Below, piece by piece: positions 54,019 to 61,400 of a DNA stretch of 64,000 nt. Position 1 is the first letter of the stretch. Every line of letters starts with the position of its first letter. The notes below the pieces were generated by a model. That model ran no database searches, was not told where the DNA came from, and worked only from the letters and a program-made list of their open reading frames with translations. Both the position numbers and the translations under genes were made by a program. Origin of the DNA: Paenibacillus agaridevorans (GTDB lineage Bacteria > Bacillota > Bacilli > Paenibacillales > Paenibacillaceae); NCBI RefSeq assembly GCF_003112455.1, contig NZ_BDQX01000108.1:20612-84611 (forward strand). The letters are read 5' to 3'.

Positions 54019-54501
54019 TTAGCATCTTCGCCTACCCCGCCGAAGGAAGAAAGGACGATGACTAACCGACAAATAAACTTTTCCTCGGCCGGATAATTCA
54101 ACAGCAACCTGAGCCCCAGAATTTCCTCCCCCTACAATCAAAGTGTCTCCAGGGAGAAGTTGATTAGGGTTTCTATAGTCAGAAGAATGCAATTGGTTTA
54201 CATTAGCCGGTAAGTTGGAGGCAAAAGAGGGGAGCTTTCCCTTTTGAAATGGCCCCGTGGCTATTATAATGTTTTTGGATGTATACTTACGGTTGTTCGT
54301 CCAAGCATGAAAGTAACCATCATGTTTTGCTACTTTAGTTACGCAGGTATTAAGGTGAACAGGTAGATGAAACTTATCTGCGTAATTTTCCAAATAATCA
54401 GCAGTTTCATTTTTGCTCGGGAATACTTTCCGATCTCCCGGAAAAGGTAGTCCGGGAAGTTCGCTGTACGTTCTTGGTGTAAATAGAACAAGGGAATCCA
54501 A
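54019..54501 (-). pseudogene. Fragment of a flavin-containing monooxygenase
   Basis: The open stretch covers only the middle of a CzcO/YwnB-type FAD/NADPH monooxygenase: LDSLVLFTPRTYSELPGLPF, then NIIIATGPFQ and the NADPH Rossmann motif DTLIVGGGNSGAQVAVELS, to SVSHRPFF. The FAD-binding N-terminus (GAGxAG) is absent behind an in-frame stop, and after SHRPFF the frame runs into unrelated RRGRRRC. About 160 of about 350 residues remain. Confidence 0.8.
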
Positions 54502-54639
54502 TGATGAGAACGTCTATAATGGTGTCGTTAATTGCAAACCCTCCTTATTGAGTTACGGCAATGAGCAAGATACTATGGGATTGATTGCATATCATTATTT
54601 GGATAAAATAATGACATGAAATTGCAAGGAGGACGTGAC

Positions 54640-54901
54640 ATGCCGACTATTCGACCAAGCTCAGACTTGCGAAATAAATACAGTGAAATATCTGAGTTGC
54701 CATAAATATGATGAACCTGTCTACATTACAAAGAATGGCCAAGGCGATCTGGCTGTGATGAGTATTGAAATGTATGAAAAACGGGTTGGAAAGTTTGAAC
54801 TGTATAAATTGCTGGATGAGGGACTAGATGCTAAGCAAAATCAAAAAGTGCGGCCATTTCGTGAGGCGCTTGCAGATATTGAGAAGGGAATTCCTGATTG
54901 A
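54640..54901 (+). pseudogene. Frameshifted Phd/YefM-type antitoxin gene
   Basis: ATG 54640 with AAGGAGG upstream reads MPTIRPSSDLRNKYSEISEL then stops. In another frame the protein continues CHKYDEPVYITKNGQGDLAV and on to IEKGIPD at 54898. The two halves are the canonical antitoxin (SSDLRNxYxEISxxC...PVxITKNGxGDLxVMS). A short deletion around 54702 causes the shift, so no intact antitoxin is made. Confidence 0.85.
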
Positions 54902-54903
54902 GA

Positions 54904-54951
54904 ATGAGTTATCTAGCGGTGATCTCTGAAACGGTGTTATGTGGTTTCTAG
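54904..54951 (+). pseudogene. First codons of a RelE/ParE-type toxin
   Basis: Two bases after the antitoxin stop, ATG 54904 reads MSYLAVISET, the usual toxin start (MxYxVVISETAxxD). After about ten codons it runs into a tRNA-like tail (CTAGCTCCACCAAAC) and a terminator, and stops. The rest of the toxin (about 90 residues) is gone. Confidence 0.65.
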
Positions 54952-54999
54952 CTCCACCAAACTTTAAATCAGAAACGGCAAAGATGCCGTTTTTTATTT
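54949..54999 (+). repeat. tRNA-tail plus terminator unit (CCA-containing type)
   Basis: CTAGCTCCACCAAAC (54948-54962) followed by AACGGC-AAAGAT-GCCGTTTTTT. It resembles the unit at 41013 (CTAGGCTCCACCAAAC) in layout and tail but lacks one G. Confidence 0.55.
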
Positions 55000-55009
55000 T
55001 TTCATGAAG

Positions 55010-55089
55010 GTTTGCCGGAGCAAATTATCCGTTTGACACAAGAGGTTTGTCGGAGTAAACTCATTACTAAAGGGTTTATCGCAACAAAC
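55010..55089. promoter_or_regulatory. Three operator-like repeats upstream of the BlaI-type gene
   Basis: GTTTGCCGGAGCAAAT (55010), GTTTGTCGGAGTAAAC (55045) and GTTTATCGCAACAAAC (55074): 16-bp inverted repeats with GTTT/AAAC arms. The last ends 20 bp before the ATG. BlaI/MecI repressors bind dyads in such promoters; these fit as their sites, though the sequence is not the classical TACA/TGTA. Confidence 0.65.
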
Positions 55090-55109
55090 CTATACGGGAG
55101 GTGGAGCGG

Positions 55110-55469
55110 ATGGAGTCATATAAGCTGTTTGACGCTGAGTTTAAGTTTGTAAGTTTAATTTGGGAGCATGAGCCGCTTAATTCTACAGAGCTTTCCAAGC
55201 TTTGTTTGCAAGAACTGGGTTGGAAGAAATCAACGACCTATAATATGATACGTAAACTTGCGGAACGCGGAATTTTGAGAAATGAGCAGGCTGTTGTAAC
55301 CACTCTGATTAATCGGGAACAAGTGCAGAAGTACGAGAGCGAAGTGCTGCTGGAAAAAGCTTTTGACAACTCTTTACCTTCCTTTATAGCAGCCTTTCTC
55401 AAGGACAAAAAATTGTCTAAGGAAGAAGCCGATAAGATCAAACGAATGATCGAAGGTGCAACGAAATGA
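55110..55469 (+). CDS. BlaI/MecI-family repressor
   Basis: 119 residues from ATG 55110, which follows GGGAGGTG. Winged helix at about 8-75 (FVSLIWEHEPLNSTELSKLC; KSTTYNMIRKLAERGIL) and a C-terminal dimerisation helix. In the family, cleavage by the partner metalloprotease lifts repression. The stop overlaps the start of the M56 gene, and three operator-like repeats precede it. Confidence 0.92.
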   Translation: MESYKLFDAEFKFVSLIWEHEPLNSTELSKLCLQELGWKKSTTYNMIRKLAERGILRNEQAVVTTLINREQVQKYESEVLLEKAFDNSLPSFIAAFLKDKKLSKEEADKIKRMIEGATK

Positions 55470-57217
55470 AGGATCTATTTATCTCCATTCTTAATATGAG
55501 TCTCACAGCGAGCTATGTGGCAGGGCTTGTTTTTATTGCCAGGTGGGGGCTAAAGAGGCTGAAGCTGCCAACCATATTTGCATATATGCTGTGGGCGGTT
55601 GTATTCATTCGTTTGGTACTGCCCATATCGTTCGAAAGCCCGTTAAGTTTAGTTCCGGTAAAAGTGAATATGATTCCCGGGCAAATCACTTCGGAACTAA
55701 CGCCTAAAATAGATTCAGGAATTAATGCGGCAGATGATTCTGTTAACAATGCGATTGCGGCTTTGCCTGCTCCTAATCCAGCGAACTCCGTTAACCCGAT
55801 GGGTATAATTATGGAGGCTTTGGCAGCAGTATGGATCGTTGGCATGTTAGCTATAGTCAGCTACGCGATCATTTCCTATGTTAGATTGCAACGTAAGCTG
55901 TCTATAGCCACCAGAGTACGCGACTATATTTATGAATCGGATCAAATTAAGGCACCCTTTGTAATGGGAATGCTGCGGCCGCGTATTTTTTTGCCGTTAG
56001 GATTAGCGAATGAGGATTTTAATTATATTGTAAAGCATGAACAGACTCATATTAGACGATATGATTATTTGATTAAGCCCGCGGCCTTTTTAGTGCTGGC
56101 TGTTCATTGGTTTAATCCGATTATTTGGCTGTCTTACTATTTAATGATTAAGGATATGGAAATGTCTTGCGATGAAAGTGTTATGAAACGGTCCGAAGGC
56201 GATACGCGAGCGGCTTATTCTTATACGTTGTTATCGCTGGCATCCAAGCAAGGAGGTTTCCTTGGGCCATTATCGTTCGGGGAGAGCAACGTGAAGGAGA
56301 GAGTGCGAAATATTATGAATTACAAAAAACCTGTTTTTTGGATTGGTTGTGTAATGGTTGCGATCGTTATTATTTTTTCAGTGGGTCTTTTGTCCAATCC
56401 TCTCAAAGCCTTAGAGCCGGAAGGACAATATGAGCAGTTGTGGAAGTATCGGACGGAATACGTCGGCAATTCGGGGAAAGTAAGCAGCATTAGCGGCCAT
56501 TTGGATTATCCGGCACCATTCAAATATGATCATATTGAGCTGCAAACAAAAAATAAACCTTATGGTTTGACTGTGTATATAGCGATGGAGGAAGCTGTAA
56601 CAGAGCATCAACTGCCCACTGCTGAACAGCTTGCAGCTGCCAAGCCTTATTTTCACAAAAATGCTTTATTGTTGTACGGCTTAATTGGAAATGTGGATGA
56701 AATTGTGTTCCAATTAAAAGGTGAGTCTGAGGAAAATAGCTTGTTCTATACTAGAGAATGGGCGCAAGCGAGAGTGGAAAAGCCGGTTTTCTCATTAACG
56801 GAGAAGAAGGAGGGTTTTCTCGCTTTCTTGAAAACAGTTGATGAATTGGCTCTGAAGGATCAAGTGATTCAGACAGTAGAAGGCTTCGGGCAAAATCTAA
56901 AGCATGTAAGAATCGTTACAGTGCCGGAAGAAAAAACGAAAGAGCTGATTGATCAATATTATACGCCGTATGTTGCAAAAGAATTAATTACGGCATGGAA
57001 GGAACACATCGAATCGACGCCTGGAAGAGAGTTATCCAGTCCATGGCCAGAGCGGATAGAAGTCCAATCCGTGATTTTTACTAATGATGCGGTCAGTGAA
57101 GTGCAAGGGCATATCATTGGAATGGCTGGCGGCGAGATTGTCGGCAAGGATGCCGTTTCGATTCACCTGAAGCTGGAAGATGGAAAATGGAAAATAGATC
57201 ATATTGAAGAGAAGTGA
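55466..57217 (+). CDS. M56-family membrane metallopeptidase (BlaR1-like)
   Basis: 583 residues. N-terminal TM helices, then the zinc-protease segment KHEQTHIRRYDYL (HExxH near residue 190) and ADWFNP-like VHWFNPIIW, then CDESVMKR and another TM helix near 290-310. The extracellular part after about 315 is not a penicillin-binding domain: no SxxK/KTG triad is seen. It looks instead like a DUF4825-like sensory region (ITAWKEHIESTPG). So it probably senses something other than beta-lactams and signals by cutting the BlaI-like repressor. Confidence 0.9.
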   Translation: MKDLFISILNMSLTASYVAGLVFIARWGLKRLKLPTIFAYMLWAVVFIRLVLPISFESPLSLVPVKVNMIPGQITSELTPKIDSGINAADDSVNNAIAALPAPNPANSVNPMGIIMEALAAVWIVGMLAIVSYAIISYVRLQRKLSIATRVRDYIYESDQIKAPFVMGMLRPRIFLPLGLANEDFNYIVKHEQTHIRRYDYLIKPAAFLVLAVHWFNPIIWLSYYLMIKDMEMSCDESVMKRSEGDTRAAYSYTLLSLASKQGGFLGPLSFGESNVKERVRNIMNYKKPVFWIGCVMVAIVIIFSVGLLSNPLKALEPEGQYEQLWKYRTEYVGNSGKVSSISGHLDYPAPFKYDHIELQTKNKPYGLTVYIAMEEAVTEHQLPTAEQLAAAKPYFHKNALLLYGLIGNVDEIVFQLKGESEENSLFYTREWAQARVEKPVFSLTEKKEGFLAFLKTVDELALKDQVIQTVEGFGQNLKHVRIVTVPEEKTKELIDQYYTPYVAKELITAWKEHIESTPGRELSSPWPERIEVQSVIFTNDAVSEVQGHIIGMAGGEIVGKDAVSIHLKLEDGKWKIDHIEEK

Positions 57218-57219
57218 AG

Positions 57220-57257
57220 AAAACGGTTGTCCGCGGGGTGTGCGGGCAACCGTTTTT
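57220..57257. terminator. Bidirectional terminator between M56 and gerC-like genes
   Basis: AAAACGGTTG-CCGC pairs with GCGG-CAACCGTTTTT; A-tract and T-tract on both sides serve two convergent transcripts. Confidence 0.85.
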
Positions 57258-57291
57258 GCAGATCCCATAGCCTTGTTGCTTGTCTCCCCAT

Positions 57292-58485
57292 TTATTTTTT
57301 GATCTCCCTATTTTTCAAAATATACGGTGCGCCAGTTAATCCTGTTTCTTGAATCTGCAGATTCATTGAAACGGAAACTTCCGCCTCTGCAAATTTCTCT
57401 GGCCATTCCTTCTTTAACATGTTCCACTGATATGGATGTTGTCGGTGAAAAGCTTCGCCAAAACCGAAAATGTCCGTGCCGAGAGGTTGCACTTTCTTTA
57501 TGATCTGATGGACATATGTACCGACTTGTGTATGTAATTCGTTCTGGACCAGAGCTATGTTTTTAGAAACACCCAAGTCTAAGCGAGTGTTGTTTTCCCG
57601 AATGTTCCCCTTTCCGCTAAGTGTAACGTTAAAATGAACCTTCGTGCCGCGCGGGGATGCCACGATTTTGCTTTTCAAATGGTTTGCCTCCACAACGACG
57701 TTTCCCTTCTCCCCAGGAATATCCACCGTGACGATTATTGATTTCAATAACCCTTTGACCCATTGCTGGTAGTAGCCTTTATTCATCGGCAAATATCCGA
57801 CAAGCTGGGAGTCTTTGTTAAAAATAGCGAAACCCCATAGCTTCATCTTTGGATCTGTTAGTTTAGAGCTTTCCTCGGAAGAACGGTCAGTCATCTCGAT
57901 CACAGGCAAGAAAGGGCTGCTCTCCTCGCTCTCAGCAGCCATATAAAAGTTTCGTAACGTATGATTGGCGTTTAATCCAGCTGTCTCGTGCATACTGACA
58001 ATAGCATGAGCGGATAGACTCTCTAGAGGATACGTCAATTCGAGAAAATCCTGTACCGAGCCTCCCCTTAAGACTATTATGTCTCTTCGCAGCCGAACAG
58101 TGGGATCCCGACCTAATTCATCCAAAATGTTGGCAAGGCCATGTTTCGCTAATCTTTCCCCAATCAAGACGACCCCGCTATGCCCTTCAAACCACGGCCT
58201 TGATAGTTTTAACCGCATATTCTTGGAGGCATCGTACATATTTTTCCCATTTCCCGATATGGTAAAAAAAGCCTTGTCCTGGCTTTTTCCTTCACCGACG
58301 CCTAGTTTCGAAGGAATTGCAAACTGCGCAGTCCCCGTATACATTTCATCTTCGATCAAGTCAAATCCCCAGGCGGTGATAATGGCTTGGTCGTCGAGTT
58401 CTTTGCGATCCCAGCAACCTGTCGTCAACAGCAGGAGCAAGAGTAATAGTAATAGGATAGGAATCCTAAAGTGTATGGGTTTCAT
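57292..58485 (-). CDS. Spore germination receptor lipoprotein (GerAC family)
   Basis: 397 residues. Signal peptide with poly-Leu and lipobox LLTTGCWDRKELDD, the standard Ger(x)C start. Typical blocks: GFDLIEDE, SRPWFEGHSGVVLIGE, WGFAIFNKDSQLVGYL. The C subunit of a nutrient germination receptor in the spore inner membrane. Third gene of the ger operon, 7 bp after the B-subunit gene. Confidence 0.95.
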   Translation of the reverse strand: MKPIHFRIPILLLLLLLLLLTTGCWDRKELDDQAIITAWGFDLIEDEMYTGTAQFAIPSKLGVGEGKSQDKAFFTISGNGKNMYDASKNMRLKLSRPWFEGHSGVVLIGERLAKHGLANILDELGRDPTVRLRRDIIVLRGGSVQDFLELTYPLESLSAHAIVSMHETAGLNANHTLRNFYMAAESEESSPFLPVIEMTDRSSEESSKLTDPKMKLWGFAIFNKDSQLVGYLPMNKGYYQQWVKGLLKSIIVTVDIPGEKGNVVVEANHLKSKIVASPRGTKVHFNVTLSGKGNIRENNTRLDLGVSKNIALVQNELHTQVGTYVHQIIKKVQPLGTDIFGFGEAFHRQHPYQWNMLKKEWPEKFAEAEVSVSMNLQIQETGLTGAPYILKNREIKK

Positions 58486-58492
58486 TGCGGCC

Positions 58493-59584
58493 TCACCTTC
58501 TTGCTGGATCTTTTTGGCGGATCAACCCAACAATCCATAATAATAGGAGAAAAACACATACGTAGATGAGCAGGGCACGAGGGATCAAAGATTGTTGGAA
58601 ATTGACCGCGACCTCCGCAATGTTCCTTGGCAACAGCGAGTAAAGAAATACAATTGGAACAACAATCCAAATTAACTTTTTCCAATCTTTCATATTGAGC
58701 CATTGTGCGGTTCCGTAAATGGTGACAAACAAGTATAAAGACAATTTGATAAAAACAGAAAACATCCAGATGATCACGACAAAGATGTCGACATTTTCAA
58801 TAAATCCCAAGACGGAAATAAATCGCGTCATACTTAAAAAAGGAAACCACATTCGCGAGGGGAGCGTCGGCCCAAATGTCATAATAACCATCGCCGTTGC
58901 TACAATAGTCAAAATAGAGGAAACAGCGATTCCCCACATGGACCGTATGAATACTTGACGGATATCTGTTAGAAAACAGAACACCATGACAAACAAGATG
59001 ATATCGCCATAAAAAGCAACGAGGGGAGTTGCCCCTTTCAAAATGGATTTCCAACCGGAATCAGCATAGACGGGTGTTAATTGCTGCCAATCCAACTGAT
59101 TCAAGCTAAGAACGAAAGTGCCCAAAAGCATAAGCACAATAAAAGGGCCTATCAATTCACTGCAACGCGCGATTCCTTCAAGGCCTCCCGTATAAACAAC
59201 ATAAATCGCCAAAATTAACATGACGATCGATAACACGATTAAGGGAGTTTCGTTAAACAGCGCAACATAGATAAATTCGGTGGAATTGCGTAAAATAATC
59301 CCGCTTACCGAATACCACATCATAAAGTAAGGAAAGACGAGTATTTTTCCTAACCATCTCCCTAATATCGTCTGGCTATATTGGATAAATGTTTGCTTGG
59401 GGTAAAGAAGGCTTACCTTTATTGCGAGGAACATCATGCAGAGCCCGATTATTCCAGCCAATGTGATGGAAATCCAGGCATCTTGCTTAGCCTCGGCAAT
59501 GGCTGGAGACAGCGTAAACAAAATACCAAGGCCGGTTATTATATTTACGATCAGCCAGAAAAGCTGCAGTCCGGATATTTTCAT
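58493..59584 (-). CDS. Spore germination receptor permease-like subunit (GerAB family)
   Basis: 363 residues, about ten TM helices, APC-superfamily fold. Start MKISGLQLFWLIVNIITGLG and the loop SLLYPKQTFIQYSQTILG are family-typical. The B subunit binds the germinant (amino acid or sugar); its specificity cannot be told. Lies 46 bp downstream of the A-subunit gene. Confidence 0.95.
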   Translation of the reverse strand: MKISGLQLFWLIVNIITGLGILFTLSPAIAEAKQDAWISITLAGIIGLCMMFLAIKVSLLYPKQTFIQYSQTILGRWLGKILVFPYFMMWYSVSGIILRNSTEFIYVALFNETPLIVLSIVMLILAIYVVYTGGLEGIARCSELIGPFIVLMLLGTFVLSLNQLDWQQLTPVYADSGWKSILKGATPLVAFYGDIILFVMVFCFLTDIRQVFIRSMWGIAVSSILTIVATAMVIMTFGPTLPSRMWFPFLSMTRFISVLGFIENVDIFVVIIWMFSVFIKLSLYLFVTIYGTAQWLNMKDWKKLIWIVVPIVFLYSLLPRNIAEVAVNFQQSLIPRALLIYVCVFLLLLWIVGLIRQKDPARR

Positions 59585-59630
59585 TCGTAAGCGCTCCTAT
59601 CTATGGCTAATCGGATACGATTTTCAATGC

Positions 59631-61226
59631 CTATTCGCTTCTCCCTCGTTTTTCACTGGGCTTTTGCCCTTTTGGAATGCGCTCTTTATCCCTTCCTGCA
59701 AGGTATGTCGGTCGAGCATTCATAGCCCATCGCGGTGAACGGATCAGAACATCCTTTAAATTCCCGGGAATCTGAGGAGAAACCGGGGCTAGAAAAGGCA
59801 CTCCAAACGAACGAAGATTGACCAGATGAATAAGGAGCGCGATTATTCCGAAGCCAATCCCGTAAAAACCTAACGTGCCCGCCAAGAATAATAGCGGGAA
59901 CCGCAGAATTCGAAAAGCTAGCCCCAAATTGTATCGGGGAATAGTAAACGAAGCTATACCTGTAAACGCAACGACAATGACCATAGGCGCCGAAACGATG
60001 CCGGCACGCACCGCGGATTCCCCAATCACCAATGCTCCGACCATACTGACCGTCGAACCGACCGGTTTGGGCAAACGGATGCCGGCTTCCCTAAGCGCCT
60101 CGAACATGACTTCCATCAATAACGCTTCCACAACGGCCGGGAAAGGAACGCCTTCTCGAGCGGCAGCGATGCTAAGTAGAAAATCAGCTGGAATTAACTG
60201 CGGATGGAACGTGGTGGCTGCAACATACAGTGACGGGAGTAGGAACGAAATACCCAGCAACATGAACCGCAGCCATCGAATCGCTGTTGTATAGATGAAA
60301 TGCTCATAGTAATCTTCCGCAGCTTGGATGACCGACCAAAACGTTAGAGGGACAATAAGCACAAACGGTGTGCCGTTCACTATAATTGCGATTTTGCCTT
60401 CCAACAGGCTAGAGAGCACGACGTCCGGTCGTTCCGTATTTTGTACCAGCGGGAACGGAGAATAGGGGTTGTCTTCGATAAATTCTTCAATAAATCCCGA
60501 ATCCAATACAGCATCTATCTGAATGCGGCCAACTCTCTTTCGAACTTCCTCCAAGATCGAATCTTGAGCGATACCTTCAATATATACAATGGCCACATCC
60601 GTCTGAGACAGTGTACCAATCGTTAAAGATTCCATTTTCAATCTGGCGCTTCGCAATCTTCGCCTTAATAAGCTCGTATTCGTTTGTAACGATTCGGTAA
60701 ACCCTTCACGGGGACCTCGTATGACGGATTCGACTGCCGGTTCTGTAATTTGCCGTTTTTCATATTCTTTGAGGTCGGCGAGTAAAGCTTGATTCTCTCC
60801 CTCCACAAAAATCGCGACTTGACCTTTTAATATATCCTGCACCGTTTCCAATACACTGCTTGCCAGCTTTGTTTGCCGGGTAGCGATAGCTTGGTCACGG
60901 AAAAGTTTATCAAAAGACTCCAGGTTACTTGATCTTTCCGGTATTTCTTTGAGGATTAGGGGCATTAGCAAGGTTTGTTCTAAGCTTTTCGTATCCACGA
61001 TTCCATCGATATAGATCAGTAGCGCTTTCTTTTTTTCATGAATTTGAATAGGGCGATATACAACATCGGAACAGTTTCGAAACAGTTCTTTCATAGCTTG
61101 TTCATTTTGATTTAAATCCGCAACAAATTGTTGGCTTGGATGGCCATGATTCTCCTGCAGCAAAACTTCCCGCCGAGCCTGTTTTTGTAGAGACGATTTC
61201 GAGAATCGTTTACGGAATTGAGTCAC
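59631..61226 (-). CDS. Spore germination receptor subunit A (GerAA family)
   Basis: 531 residues. N-terminal cytosolic domain (NCSDVVYRPIQ; KALLIYIDGIVD; AIFVEGENQALL), then four to five TM helices (PFPAVVEALLMEVMFEALREAG; GSTVSMVGALVIGESAVRAGI), ending in a basic tail. A GTG start at 61226 follows CGGAGG. First gene of the gerA-gerB-gerC operon; the expected forespore promoter lies upstream. Confidence 0.95.
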   Translation of the reverse strand: MTQFRKRFSKSSLQKQARREVLLQENHGHPSQQFVADLNQNEQAMKELFRNCSDVVYRPIQIHEKKKALLIYIDGIVDTKSLEQTLLMPLILKEIPERSSNLESFDKLFRDQAIATRQTKLASSVLETVQDILKGQVAIFVEGENQALLADLKEYEKRQITEPAVESVIRGPREGFTESLQTNTSLLRRRLRSARLKMESLTIGTLSQTDVAIVYIEGIAQDSILEEVRKRVGRIQIDAVLDSGFIEEFIEDNPYSPFPLVQNTERPDVVLSSLLEGKIAIIVNGTPFVLIVPLTFWSVIQAAEDYYEHFIYTTAIRWLRFMLLGISFLLPSLYVAATTFHPQLIPADFLLSIAAAREGVPFPAVVEALLMEVMFEALREAGIRLPKPVGSTVSMVGALVIGESAVRAGIVSAPMVIVVAFTGIASFTIPRYNLGLAFRILRFPLLFLAGTLGFYGIGFGIIALLIHLVNLRSFGVPFLAPVSPQIPGNLKDVLIRSPRWAMNARPTYLAGRDKERIPKGQKPSEKRGRSE

Positions 61227-61259
61227 GGATAAACCTCCGAAGTACGGGTTTTCTACAAG

Positions 61260-61295
61260 TATTCATTCCCTATCGATAGGTATTTATGCAAGTGA
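61260..61295 (-). promoter_or_regulatory. Candidate promoter region of the ger operon with a 12-bp palindrome
   Basis: On the minus strand TGCATA (near 61290) could be a SigG -35, with GAATGAATACT downstream as a weak -10. Between them lies the perfect palindrome CCTATCGATAGG (61269-61280), a possible repressor site. Confidence 0.35.
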
Positions 61296-61315
61296 CCAAA
61301 AGGAGAAGCTTTCAA

Positions 61316-61364
61316 AAGAAAAGAAGCTGCACATGACCGTTATGGTTCATGGACAGCTTCTTTT
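61316..61364 (-). terminator. Terminator of the PBP gene
   Basis: Read on the minus strand, AAAAGAAGCTG pairs with CAGCTTCTTTTCTTTT, with an inner TGAACC/GGTCA stem. It lies 37 bp past the PBP stop. Confidence 0.8.
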
Positions 61365-61400
61365 GCGCTTGGCAGCGCAACCGACTAAGGAGTGATAGGG

